Part shown: in pieces, positions 23,301 to 33,298 of the stretch
Numbering within the stretch: position 1 is the first letter of the stretch
Layout of the letters: each line of letters begins with the position of its first letter
Source: Diphasiastrum complanatum
Taxonomy: Eukaryota > Streptophyta > Lycopodiopsida > Lycopodiales > Lycopodiaceae
Length of the DNA: 64,000 nucleotides
Assembly (NCBI GenBank): GCA_029204225.1
Contig: CM055112.1
Span: 29,414,703 to 29,478,702 of the forward strand
Direction of reading: 5' to 3'
The notes under the pieces: model-generated
The model's input: the letters and a program-made list of their open reading frames with translations, nothing else
What the model was told of the DNA's origin: nothing
The model's database searches: none
Program-made: the position numbers and the translations under genes

Positions 23301-24315
23301 TTATAGGTCCATCATAAGATAAGAGAGAAGAGAAAAACTCCCTTTTACTAGTCATGTGTGAACTAGCACCCGAGTCAATCCACCAAGGATCTTCTCCTTT
23401 GAAGCTTGTTGAAGAAAATATGGACATCATGAGAGAGTCCTCATGTGAACTCTCCTCCTCCTCCTCTTTGCTCATGTTGGCTTGGCTTTGATCTTGCTTC
23501 CTCTTGAAGCATTCCGAGGCATAATGCCCCATCTTGCTACAATAGTAGCACTTCACCTTTGATTTGTCCTTCTTGACTTTGGTGGTTGATGGAGATGCCT
23601 TTGGGGGTCCTTCTTGATCCTCAAGCTTTGTAGACTTCTTGAATGTTGATCCTTTGCCTTTGGACTTGCCTTTGCCTTTGGTGAAGAGAGCTTGGTCATC
23701 TCCACCTTGGATGGAAAGCCTATCCATCCTCTCTTGCATTTGGCTCCTTCTTGATTCCTCGGCCATGAGTGTGCCTTGGAGTTCTTCAAGTATGGGTAGC
23801 TTACCCATAATTGCATATCCCTGAACCAAATTGTCAAATTCAAAGCTTAGTCCATTCAATATGAGTTGAACAAGCTCTTCATCCTTTATAGGGTCACCTA
23901 TAAAGGCTAGCTCTTTGTTCAATTCCTTTACTCTTAGGACAAAAGTATGTGCACTCTCTCCTTTCTTTTGATAGCTTCTATAGATTTGATTCTTCAAAGC
24001 TAACATTCTAGTTTGGTTCTTGGATTCATAGACCTTTTGCAAAGTCTCCCAAGCATCTTGAGCTGAAGTGCAATCTCCTACCTCTCTTAAGAGTTCATTT
24101 GCAACATTCATTTTTATGCAATGTAGTGCAACATTGCACCTCTTGATGTATTTGGCTTTTTCTTGAGGATGAATAGGTTCACCCTCCTTACCATTTACAA
24201 TTTCCATCAGATCTTGCATGATCATGATAGATTCCATTCTAACTTTCCATATGGAATAGTTAGTTTTGTTGAGCCTTTCATTAGTATCCAAAAGATATGC
24301 ATTTATAGATGCCAT
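20347..24315 (-). CDS. Copia gag-pol polyprotein, 1322 aa, intact
   Basis: This is the single polyprotein that makes particle protein, protease, integrase, reverse transcriptase and RNase H. Residues 14-30 (LNKTNYSIWKVRMESI) start the gag UBN2-type domain. The zinc knuckle CYYCSKMGHYASEC is at 256-269 and the protease WWIDSGASSHMTS at 311-323. The GAG-pre-integrase zinc site runs from LWHKRLGHV (445-453) to CEAC (481-484). The integrase triad is D511, D573 (RNDNGGEF) and E609 (NGVAERRNRT). Reverse transcriptase has QMDVSNAFLNG (915-925) and YVDD (1002-1005). RNase H has FSDSDFAGD (from 1164), STEAEY (1206-1211) and YNDN (1242-1245). The length is normal for plant copia and there are no stops. 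The start follows a leader of about 0.8 kb. Confidence 0.97.
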   Translation of the reverse strand: MASINAYLLDTNERLNKTNYSIWKVRMESIMIMQDLMEIVNGKEGEPIHPQEKAKYIKRCNVALHCIKMNVANELLREVGDCTSAQDAWETLQKVYESKNQTRMLALKNQIYRSYQKKGESAHTFVLRVKELNKELAFIGDPIKDEELVQLILNGLSFEFDNLVQGYAIMGKLPILEELQGTLMAEESRRSQMQERMDRLSIQGGDDQALFTKGKGKSKGKGSTFKKSTKLEDQEGPPKASPSTTKVKKDKSKVKCYYCSKMGHYASECFKRKQDQSQANMSKEEEEESSHEDSLMMSIFSSTSFKGEDPWWIDSGASSHMTSKREFFSSLLSYDGPIKSIYTANDEACKIEGVGSIPLCLGSSKKINIEGVLYIPTITKNLLSVGQMVDNGFNVDFASNECFIKKKGKIVAKGTRLGKLYKLDAFVNTNVVMLAEKSKISTFTLWHKRLGHVNSGSMEAMIKEEYALGLPRSIGKEEKVCEACALSKAHKKVFPSSITKSSHPLELIHSDVHIASTKSNGGSSMFLTFIDDYSRYCWVFLLSFKSQVFDTFVKFKLFVEKHHNHSIKILRNDNGGEFISNEFKAFCEEEGIKKETSCPYTPQQNGVAERRNRTLCECSKALRLDACLPKSFWGESLVCANYLMNRVSCKAIEGKTPYEMLYGKKPNLNHLKVFGCICYVHVPLETRTKEDPSSTRGIMLGYASSSKGYKVYLPSLNKFVVSRDVIFDEHHMHMLEEGSSAPTIKKKMAEEQDLGFEEELMGEQAPNPPITPRRSSRAKVEPSRLTYQGKGQQVEGISSTSYALSSFEEPSNVEDALNSKEWYKAMLDEYDALIENETWLLVERPQRNVIGCKWVFKLKLNANGSVNKHKARLVAKGYAQERGIDYEETFAPVAKMVTIRLIIALASHFGWILCQMDVSNAFLNGFLEEDIYMEQPQGFIKHGMENKVCHLQRSIYGLKQASRSWNSRLHCYLISLSFVQSEYDPTLYIKFDDVGIVLLLIYVDDIIISGNSVDGIEKIKIDLSLEFKMVDLGCLHFILGIEVLRGSDFIFISQVNYAQSLLKKFKMEVCKSVDTPMEQDVKVPNEDDERSFMDITLFRQLIGSLMWITITRPDLSFSVCRLSQSMQKPLNIHWKKAKRILRYISGTLDFGILYRGDVINLHAFSDSDFAGDKRDRKSTSAYSTFIGEGVVSWLSKKQETISLSSTEAEYKALTTTTKEVLWIKRLLVELKIMDSEEAPIIYNDNISAQHLASNPIFHARSKHIEICHHFVREMVQAKEIALEHVPSNECVADLLTKPLQKTPFMKFRSSLGVISKAIIEPS

Positions 24316-25114
24316 CTAGTCTCCTAATCAAGGACTTGACACAAATGAAGGTTACTTCTATTGATTTGATTGAAGGTCTACCTTATCCCACTTCTTAGGG
24401 ACCTGAAAAGATCAGTAATAGACTTCCTATAAAGATCTAAGAATGATCTCTAACAAAATCAAATCATAGAATACTAGAAACAATGCACTTGCTTGATTGA
24501 AGTAGACAATACTAGTAGAATTGCCCCTCTTTCTATAAAGAACATTAAAGCTTCCAAATGGTCTGATCAAGAGTGAATTTCAGCAACCTAATATACTTCC
24601 AAAATCACTTGTAAAAGATCTAAATGGAACTTAATGAGGATGCAACACAATCTACTATCCAATCACAAGCAAAAAATGATCAAAATTGATGAAAAATTGA
24701 TCTAATTTGGTGCATAAGTCAAGCAATGGTTGGACTGAACCTAAATCACTTTAGGAGGTGTCTACTACACCTTAGAACAGCCTTTAAGAGTCCCCAAAAC
24801 TCTGATCTTCCCTCTCCTTGAATGCTAGAAAGCCTCCTCTATGAAATCACCTCCAAAACTCGCTTAGAAATCAATGCTTGGAGCAAGCAAAACTTGCTAT
24901 CTTGGTAGTGTGAATTGAATTCAACTTTGCCTCTGGTTTTAGACACCTAAACACCTGCAAATGAAGTCACACAACACCAATCTCCAATGTATTTGACTCA
25001 CTTTGAGTTCTAGAATCAATACTAGATGCTAAGATCCAATCTACACAAGATTTAGATCAAAAATTGTGATCAAATTGAATGAAAACCAAGGATTTAGCTC
25101 ATTTCAGCCTTTAG
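24316..25114 (-). other. Leader of the young copia element
   Basis: This lies between the polyprotein start and the primer site at 25115-25126. It has no credible coding frame. It would carry the packaging signal, but no structure was assessed. Confidence 0.7.
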
Positions 25115-25126
25115 GCTCTGATACCA
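25115..25126 (-). promoter_or_regulatory. Primer-binding site of the young copia element
   Basis: The plus strand GCTCTGATACCA reads TGGTATCAGAGC on the minus strand, complementary to the 3' end of plant initiator tRNA(Met). It abuts the LTR with no gap. Confidence 0.95.
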
Positions 25127-25808
25127 TGTAAAAATTACAGCAAATAAGGATCCTAAAACACTTGAAATGATGAGGGAAACAATAGATTATGATTTCATAA
25201 GATTAGCGCAAGTTGAACCATCAAAATCCATCAAAAATCTATGCTTGAACCTCACTAAATGGCCCAAATCCTTGAAGAAGGCTTCACACGTGTGAAAGTA
25301 CGGCCTCCCACAGTCTGAGTACTGTACACCAGACCTACATTCAATCCTATAATCATTAGTAATCACAAGTACTCAAACAATTATGAACATAGAGAGCAAT
25401 TGCAGCATTATGAGAGAAAAATCATGAAATTGCTTGATTGATTTTGGTGAGATATCATCACCTATATATACATGATCCATCACGGTTTTGGGCAGGTATG
25501 AGTAGCCCTAAACCTATCCCTAATGCTAATTTTGGTGGATCTTTCATCCCTACCAAGTTAGGGTTGGAATCTTGGAGATCCCTCAACAATGCAAAAATTA
25601 CCAAAAATAGCTCCTATTTTTTCTCCCTTGTATCTAAGCATAATTTGGACTCATTCCAAAGGTTCTAACACTTAGGTATACTTGAGAACATCCTTATGAA
25701 TGGAATCCTATGCTATTTGGCACGTGTGACAAGCCACATCATGACCATCTAACTATTTACAAGTCATATGACCAAAACTAGTCAAGCTAGAATTGTGAAT
25801 TTTTAACA
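25127..25808 (-). repeat. 5' LTR of the young copia element
   Basis: The copy is 682 bp. In this orientation it holds the promoter, with a TATATATAGG TATA-like run (plus-strand CTATATATAC) near 25462, and it borders the primer site. It is followed by the target duplication GAGAT at 25809-25813. Confidence 0.95.
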
Positions 25809-26606
25809 GAGATCATTTCCTGTCAAGGCTTATGGTACATGATGGATTTCATTTTCATGACATGCAACTTGGTACATCCAAGCATCGTATTGAAAAAACA
25901 CGACTACTTGTTGAGAGGGTGGCCAACGTCGACAGAGCTGCTGGTGCAAGGAAGATCAGCATAGCCAAAGAATTACTCATGACATCAATGGTGAAGGAAC
26001 ACCGAACAAAATTCGAGACAGTTGGAGACCTGGAACTAACAAACTTTCTTGAAGAGCTTTTGCCTTTGGTGGAGAACAAAAGGTATGTCTTTGATATCTC
26101 AAATTTATCCCGTGCTCAATCTCATTATCTTATGTAAGTGTTCTTTCCTTGAATTCAAATTTCAGGTTGCGGAGGATGTGGACGAAGCAATGCGTTGCCA
26201 TTGGGACATGGCCTTGATGTTTGTTATTGCTAAAAAGGAATTCCGTGTATGAATTCTTCCACGGTAGTCCATTTTTCGAGCAAGGACTATCCACGGACGT
26301 TGTTTTGTCTATAAGATATCCACAAAAGGGCCTGCTTGTGGTGTGGACCTTGTTAGTCATATGCAGAGAACCTCCAATGGGGACTTACAAAATTCTTGAA
26401 TACCATTCGATCGCACCAGATGAGTATTGAGCTGGACAACGATGGCCTGCCATGTGTATGATCCAAGGTATTCCTCCATTGCATTAATTTGTGTACTAAA
26501 AGCATCATTTTCTTAAACTTGAGTGAACCATGCAAAGTTTGATTTCTTTGGTTGTTGATGTCCGTGTAGCATTCAAGAACTAATGACAATTGCCATGTGT
26601 GAAATG

Positions 26607-26691
26607 CTTCTTGGTTTCCAAGAGGAGGCTCGAACCTGGGACCAAAGAAACTTTGGATGCCAAGCTAACCAGCTGAGCCAACCCTGTTGGG
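26607..26691 (-). mobile_element. tRNA-derived retrosequence (SINE-like), 85 bp
   Basis: The minus strand contains an A box TGGCTCAGCTGG (plus 26669-26680) and a B box GGTTCGAGCC (plus 26627-26636), the internal RNA polymerase III promoter of tRNA genes. The insert is flanked by a perfect 16-bp direct repeat TGCCATGTGTGAAATG at 26591-26606 and 26692-26707, the mark of LINE-assisted retroposition. The T stem does not pair well, so it is not a working tRNA. It splits the AMCEM|KEEDTK coding block of the degraded gene. It is too short to carry a SINE tail, so it may be a tRNA retropseudogene or a minimal SINE. Confidence 0.8.
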
Positions 26692-27689
26692 TGCCATGTG
26701 TGAAATGAAAGAGGAAGACACTAAAGCACAAGTCCTATTTTGGAATATGTTGAATACAATGATGGAACAAGCAAGGCAGAAGAAGGCCATGGACTCATGG
26801 CAGATGAGGCACAAGAAAATTGGAGAGCTATGTGTATTGTGTTTAATGGTGATCCAAAAAGCGTTCTTGTCTTTTTCACTGGGAACAAAGCTTAAACATA
26901 CATACAACAAGGTTTGTTTCCAAAAATTACCAATCTGAGCACAAGGCAACGTGTGAGCAATAGAGGACAGCTGGCACAAAAGATGAAGCACTTGCACATT
27001 GTAGATTGACTCAACGATGGTGGATGGCCTGTAAGGTTAAGGAATGTGACTTGCCTTCCATGGATAGTTGGATGAGCTTGTGGAATGTTTAAATCAGTCA
27101 TTGGGGAGAATTTATGGTTGTTGTATGTTTGTCAATGTATATATTGGTCCGTCTTGTCTTGATTGTCAATGTACGGGTCTCTATGTATGATATGATTGAA
27201 TGGATTTGTGGTTCACTCTTGATAGATATTGAATACTTCAGACGGGACCCTGGCCAACACTACACGAACAAACTTGTTTGAATCCAAACACGGAAGTTGG
27301 TTGGCCGGAGAAGATGCAAGACTACTATATCTCTTTATGATGCATGTGTCTCTCATATGGCCAACGCACTACTACAAAGTGCAAAGCAACATGCATGCTC
27401 GGGAGACACATGGGAGAGGGTCCAAGTTTGGAAACATGATCAACAAGAGTCAACAATCTCAAAATCCTGCAAAACCTAGATAGGTTCTAAGGTCCGTCCA
27501 ACAAGCTGTGGTAGGAACCCCAATGCACCATGCACCAACGGTCCTTGAAGGAGACACATATATTGTTTGTAGAAAGAGAAGGCCATCCATTATTGTGGAC
27601 GTGATAGAGAATAGCAATCATAGAGCTGAGTACGACCTTGAGAATGTGAATCACAAAGAAAGAGGTCATCCAAGTCTGTCAAGACTGTC

Positions 27690-30284
27690 TAGTTGGTAAA
27701 CAGACTAGAAAACAATTTAAGTCAAGCCATCAGCATGCTGCTAGAGGATTATTAGACGTTGTACATTCAAATATTTGTGGCCCGATAAAAAGTCCCTTAT
27801 TGAAGGATGCCAAGTATTTATAACCTTTATTGACGAATTCTCCAGAAGGACAATGGTGTATTTCATAAAGAAGAAATCAGAAGCCTTCAACTGCTTCAGA
27901 ATCTTAAAGGAGCATGTAGAAAAGGAGACTAGAAGGATGATCAAGGCCCTAAGGTCAGACATCGGTGGAGAATATATCTCTGTCGAGTTTAAGGAGTACT
28001 ACCAAAGCCAAGGCATTGAGCAGCAATTCATCACTCCTTACAGTCCTCAGTCTAATGGCTTAGCTGAGAGGAAGAACCGTACTTTGGTCAAATCTGCTAA
28101 GTGTATGCTATCGCATGCATCGTTGCCCAAGACATTTTGGGCTGAAGCTATCTCCACTGTAGCTTACGTTCAGAACAGATGTTTGACCAAGGCCCTCTCA
28201 GACAAGACACCCCACGAGGTGTGGACAGGCTCTAAGCCTTCTTTGAAGAACCTAAGAGTGTTTGGGTGCATTGCCTATGAGCAGATCCCAAAGGACACAA
28301 GGAAGAAATTGGACTTCCAAGGTCTAAAGACCATCCTGATCGGATATACTTCGTCTGATAACACCTACAAGCTGTACGATCCTGATACCCAACAAATCTT
28401 GTATAGCCGGGATACAGTCTTTATCAAGGATCAGTTTGTCGACCTCAAAGGCAAGGATATTGCTCAAGAAGAACCTACATCACCTGCCATTGACACGACA
28501 GTCTGAGCTTCTGGCTCAGGCGTGTCTATTGTCAACCCACTTTGAGACAGCAAATCAGACGAAGATGTTGCTCCTACCCAGCAACAAGTCCCAGGAGCGG
28601 TTCTTCAGTCGAATTCTCCCTGAAGATCAAGCCGAGTGCGCACACAGCCCACAAGGTATACTCCTGAGTCTGTCTGTCTCTTAATGTAGAAACCGACGAC
28701 AGTCGAAGAGGCACTCATCCAACCAGACTCTGATCTCTGGAGAGAAGCCATGGACAGAGAGTATTCCTCTCTGATCAAGAATCAGACATGGTCATTAGTC
28801 GAAGCTCCTATTGGCTGCAATATTATTGATTGCAAATGGATCTTTAAGATCAAATATAATGCCAACGGAGTAATTGATCGAAGGAAGGCTAGACTAGTAG
28901 CACGAGGATTCACCCAAATCTCGAATGTCAACTACAGTGAGACTTTTAGTCCCTCATCAAAGATTCGTCGATCCGAATGCTCTTGTCTTATGCTGCAGCT
29001 GCCGACCTCGAAGTACATCAACTTGATGTACAAACAGCCTATTTGAACGGAGTCATACAAGAAGATATCTACATGATCCAGTCCGAAGGATACGTTTTGG
29101 AAGGCATGAAGAATCATGTCTGTAAACTCCACAAAGCACTATATGGTTTGAAACAGTCTGTCAAAGCTTGGTTTCAGAGGATCAACACATTCCTCAGTGA
29201 ACAAGGATTCAAACCAAGCATTGTTGATTGCAACGTTTACTCAAGGTCAGTGCAGCAATCCTTTATTATCATCACCTTGTACGTTGATGATACGTTGCTC
29301 TTCAACAACAATACAAAAATGGTCAAGGATGCAAAACATATGTTGTTCTCAGAATTTGACATGACTGATCTGGGCAAAGCTCACTTCTGTCTTGAAATTC
29401 AAATCCACAGAGACAGAGCAAATCGACTGATTTACATCACTCAACAAAGGTATCTTCACAATGTTCTTAACAGATACAATTTGATGAATTGTAAATTATC
29501 TCACTCACCAATGGATCTAGGCCTGCATTTGTCGAAGGACCAATGTCCCCAGACCAAGCAGGAAGAGGAGCAGATGAGAGAATATCCATATCGATCGATA
29601 CTTGGATCTCTCATGTACGCAATGGTCTGTACAAGATCAGATATCTCTTTTTTTGTAAGCTCACTCAGCCAATATATGGCTAATCCTGGCATTACCTATT
29701 GGAAGGCTCTTATTCGAGTCATGAGATATATTCGAGCTACCATGGACCAGTGCATCTGCTATAAGGATGTCAACAACGACAATTTTCGTCAGCTCAATGG
29801 CTATTCTGATGCAAGCTGGGGAGGAGATGCAGACAGTCGTAAGTCCACATCTGGATTTACATTCTTCTTCAACGGTGGTCCTATTTCATGGAACAGTCGT
29901 AAGCAAACCTCTATTGCACTTTCTTCTACTGAAGCAGAATATATTGATGCTTCTCAATCTATTAAGAAAGCTTTTGGTTGAGAAATTTGCTGTCAGATGT
30001 CAATCTGTATCAAAACAGCCCTACAATTGTATTTTGTGATAATCAAAGTGCTATTGCCTTATCGGCCAACCCTAGATTTCATTCTAGGAGTAAGCACATT
30101 GAGATCAGATATCACTACATCAAGGGCAAGGTTCTCGACAGAGAGATAAGCTTAACATATTGCAGAATGCAGGACATGGTTGTAGACATCTTCACGAAAG
30201 CACTCAGTGTTAATGCACACAACAGATTTTGTGCATTGCTCAGTCTGAAGATCAAGGTATTCATGGATCCAGATTAAGGGGGGC
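27690..30284 (+). pseudogene. Copia family B: integrase, RT and RNase H (5' end missing)
   Basis: It begins in the zinc-site region (CQDCLVGKQTRK near 27680). The integrase runs 27730-28506 with FIDEFSRRTMVYF, RSDIGGEYIS and NGLAERKNRT. A broken stretch follows (28507-28750). The RT starts at 28750 (NQTWSLVEAPIG, CKWIFKIKYNANG), shifts near 28965, and continues to 29981 with QLDVQTAYLNG and LYVDDTLLF. The RNase H holds GYSDASWGGDADSRKSTSG and LSSTEAEY. A last frame (29978-30277) holds FCDNQSA, RSKHIEIRYHYIK and VVDIFTKALS. PPT AAGGGGGGC at 30276-30284 abuts the 3' LTR. Gag and protease are absent, and at least three frameshifts make it inactive. Confidence 0.9.
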
Positions 30285-31060
30285 TGTTGGTTTTATTCCC
30301 TCTAGCTCTCCTAAATTCCATTTTAATCTGCCTCCATTCATGTTGCATATTTACTAACGTTGTCACGCAGTCTGCATATTTACATGCAAATTTGCAGAGA
30401 CGAAAAAAAGGCGAAAGAATCATGACATTGTGTTTCTACACAATTTAAGTTGACAGGCGAAAAGGGGACACTATCTTACAGAATGTCAAAAGTGTCCTAA
30501 AAGCTAAGGCACCCTGTAAATCTTATCCTAAGGCCATTCGTAAAAGTGATGCACTTTTCGCATCATCACCAACGTTCACTTCAACACTGGCTGATGTCAC
30601 ACCCTTTTTACGCTCACCCCATGCAGTTGCGCTAATAGATTGGACAACAATTGCAGCCACCCACGATCTCCTACAGACAGCACATCCACTTCAAAGCTTA
30701 TTTCAATCTATAAAAAAGAATTAGACCTTAATTTTGACAAAATGAATAATCAATGCTCAGGTGTCCATGGTGTAACATTTGGGTGAAGAAGTACTAGGTT
30801 CTGGATCTGATTCATGTATTGTGCTTTACCGCATTATTGACATGTATACATGATATACTTAATCTGATACAGTTCATTGTTCTGCGTTCAGATCTATATT
30901 AATATTGCTATGCTTATTATTCATTTTGTCTGATCTTTTTAGTTGTTCTTACTGGTAATAGACGATTAACATTTAGTCTTGTCTTTCGCGAATCATTCGC
31001 AAAGTTTGAGACTTCTTCAATATGAAATATATACTAAAATAAAAGTATCTAGGCCTCTTT
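30285..31060 (+). mobile_element. 3' LTR of copia family B (right end approximate)
   Basis: TGTTGGTTTTATTCCC begins right after the polypurine tract. Its first ~80 bases match the fragment at 8894. A CGCGAATCATTCGC motif near 30988 recurs in other LTRs here. No target duplication could be set. Confidence 0.7.
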
Positions 31061-31139
31061 AACACGTGTGAAATGTCAGATCCAAAACTATGTACAAAAA
31101 TTACCAATTTAGGCCTCAAACTAGCTAGAAAATGTTGAC

Positions 31140-31268
31140 AATTTTCACATGTACATGTCTATATATGTATACATGTATATATATATGTATTTATATAGAT
31201 ATATATACATGTATACATATATAGACATGTACACACACACACACATACACATATATACACATATATAC

Positions 31269-31313
<45 letters not shown>

Positions 31314-31338
31314 TATATGTATATATGTGTATATATGT

Positions 31339-31373
<35 letters not shown>

Positions 31374-31375
31374 AA
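31140..31375. repeat. (TA)n/(CA)n/ATGTACATG microsatellite
   Basis: Alternating purine-pyrimidine sequence of over 200 bp, with pure TA from about 31272 to 31304 and CA blocks either side. Tyr/Ile-rich frames on both strands are artefacts. Confidence 0.95.
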
Positions 31376-31533
31376 CTTTATTCCACTTTTGCATATGGGT
31401 GAGGGACACCATGCATCCTCCTCCCCTCACCCATGAATACACATTTTTTTCACTAAAAATGATGGGGAGAGGGATGCATGTATACGGAACATGATGCATG
31501 GCCCTCCTTCCAATGAGTGCATGCATGCATCCA

Positions 31534-31535
<2 letters not shown>

Positions 31536-31568
<33 letters not shown>

Positions 31569-31747
31569 CTTTTTATTATTATGTTCAAATTTCATCTCTC
31601 TCTCTCCTTTTGTCATTCTCCTCCCTCCTCTGTGTCTCTCTCTCTTCCTCCTAGTCTCACTCTCACTCTCTCAATCTCACACACACACACACACAAAAGA
31701 AGAAGAAGAAAGGAGGAAGAGGAAGAGGAAGAGGAAGGAAGAGGATC

Positions 31748-31782
<35 letters not shown>

Positions 31783-31870
31783 GAAAGAAGAAGAAGAAGA
31801 AAGCACGAAGAGGAAGAAGGAAGCAAGAAGAGAAAGAAACAAGCAAGAAGAGGAAGAAGAAATCAAGAAG
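31536..31870. repeat. CT-rich then GA/GAA-rich low-complexity tract
   Basis: (TC)n from about 31536 to 31564 is followed by more CT runs. Two switches, (CA)n at about 31677-31694 and CTCTCACACACA at 31752-31778, then lead to AAGAAGAAG-type purine tracts to 31870. The layout CT-CA-GAA occurs twice, a local duplication. Frames are Leu/Ser- or Lys/Glu-rich artefacts. Confidence 0.9.
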
Positions 31871-31945
31871 CTTGGCAAAAGGAGAAAGAAAATGAAAAGT
31901 AAGAGGTAAGTTCTATGTGGAAATGGTTTCTGAAATCATGTTTTA

Positions 31946-32640
31946 TCATTCTTGCAAATCTTTTCCAAACCTTGAATGGCTACTTTCATGGACCTTCAAA
32001 TTTGCATCATCTTCTTTCAAAGCATTGCTAACCAACGTCAAACCATGGACTGCTGATGCAATGATTTCCTCAAGCCTTTCTTGCCCAATAGTTCCTTCTT
32101 GAGCTGCCTGTAACATGGCCGCGAATATCTCTTGATCCAAGTACCTTGCTGAGGAGTATATCACACAGATTGCGGATAGAGATGGGTTAGTTTCATGTTT
32201 CCTCACATTAGCTGGCCATTGAGACCAGCAAATACAATGGCACCCCACGAGAGGACCGGCTTTGTGCAAAACAACTTTTGTTCTTGCGTATCATAGACCA
32301 TGTGCTCTCACAACGAGATTCGGTAATGTCCTCGGTGGGTGCTATTCAGCTGAAGAGGTTGTTTGCAAAGTGGAAAACCACATAACTATGATATGCTCCT
32401 CTCGATAATAACATTCACATATTCACCCTCTGTCAATAATGCACTAGTAGTTTGCAGCTATGACTCACTCCCGACACTCTCGAGCCATTTGCACAGTATA
32501 TACAGCGTTCTTTATAGCCCTAACAGCATGCCCAAAATGTTTGGCTTTCACAGTGACTTCGTTTTCTCTCATGGTCTCATCCTTGACAATAGATGTGGCA
32601 TCTTTCAGCTCATGGTTGGATTTGAAACCAGTTGATGAGC
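31946..32640 (-). pseudogene. Gene-like remnant of unknown family
   Basis: The frame 32269-31946 contains YLDQEIFAAMLQAAQEG and LEEIIASAVHGLTLVSNALK, which look like genuine amphipathic helices. Upstream on the same strand, about 32637-32470 reads HELKDATSIVKDETMREN and KHFGHAVRAIKNAVYT before a stop. A Gln/Glu/Ala-rich helical protein in pieces is the simplest reading. I do not recognise the family. Confidence 0.35.
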
Positions 32641-33298
32641 ATGTGTCTATGCATTGGTTTACTCTCTGGATCTTCTTATTTGAAACATTTTTAAGTTTCT
32701 ACCTGTCTGTCGTTTGTGAGTTTTTTCAAACACATTTACATCATGCATTTGGACTGGTGAAAAAAAGATAATCTACAATATTTGGGGGCTTGCAATTCGG
32801 GTTTCCAGATTAAAAACATGATCTTGCTTTTCTGCTAAGCACGTTTTCTTGCTTATGTAGTTCTGTGAAACATTATTGTTCAAAACAAAAAAATTGGAAA
32901 TCAAGTTTTGTGAATCTATTTTGCAAATCTGCATCCAACAAAAGGCCTCTATGTAGTTGATATGAAGCAATAGACATTATTCCATAGCTACAGCCCATCA
33001 GTGCATTCCAGAAGGGCATTGACATCTCTCTACTGGACAAAAGCGATTGGAGAAGCCTGACCATCAGCCCGTTGATCTGGCTATCCTACATACAATCAAA
33101 CCTCCAAAATGTGATCTCCCTTTTTCTGCTAAGAAGCACACCTCCAGCGCACTGAACCAATGATGCAGCCCAACCAACGGACCTCTATAGAGCGACGCCC
33201 CTGATAACCTGCCATCGCACTGCCACCAGATTTTAAAGCTCATGTTTGAATGAGAGATAGAGAGAGAAGAAGGAACGTGTTAGCTCTCTCTCTTGCGT

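Larger units (their letters stand above)
19652..25808 (-). mobile_element. Complete, young Ty1/copia retrotransposon, 6157 bp
   Basis: The LTRs are 19652-20332 (681 bp) and 25127-25808 (682 bp), beginning TGTAAAAATTACAG and ending AATTTTTAACA on the plus strand. By eye they differ by two substitutions and a one-base indel. Flanks are GAGAT on both sides (19647-19651 and 25809-25813), a perfect 5-bp target duplication. The primer site complement GCTCTGATACCA is at 25115-25126. The polypurine tract (minus-strand GTGAGGAGGAG) abuts the left LTR. One uninterrupted polyprotein lies inside. All structural requirements for autonomous movement are present. It sits inside the degraded gene of 19240-27690. 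Confidence 0.97.
19240..27690 (+). pseudogene. Degraded transposase-like gene split by a copia element and a tRNA-derived insertion
   Basis: Coding traces lie at 19240-19651 and 25809-27690. In order: GHIWSKLVTSNVSFEGVVRI; CVGMLECQRVTCPNF; a Cys cluster CAFCKKVVVCVGSC; YYVMPRDHFLSRLMVHDG (formed across the insertion point once the element is ignored); HRIEKTRLLVERVANVDRAAG; VDLVSHMQRTSNGDLQNS; WTTMACHVYDP; AMCEMKEEDTKAQVLFWNML; MADEAQENWRAMCIVFNGD; CLFHWEQSL; ESKHGSWLAG; and a C-terminal EGDTYIVCRKRRPS. Two GT-AG introns are visible (26083-26165 and 26468-26569). Frame changes and stops are numerous. From memory this order resembles a repetitive family in seed-free plants. The spaced acidic residues and the C-H pair are reminiscent of MULE-type DDE transposases, which is inference. 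Confidence 0.65.

Noticed and set aside
20885-23843. Frames overlapping the 1322-residue polyprotein in other frames
   Set aside because: All are shadows of the intact copia gene.
26607-26691. A functional tRNA gene
   Set aside because: A and B boxes are present but the T stem does not pair and the acceptor is imperfect. The direct repeats show it is a retroposed insertion.
31149-31902. Tyr/Ile-, Ser/Leu- and Lys/Glu-rich frames
   Set aside because: Microsatellite translations.
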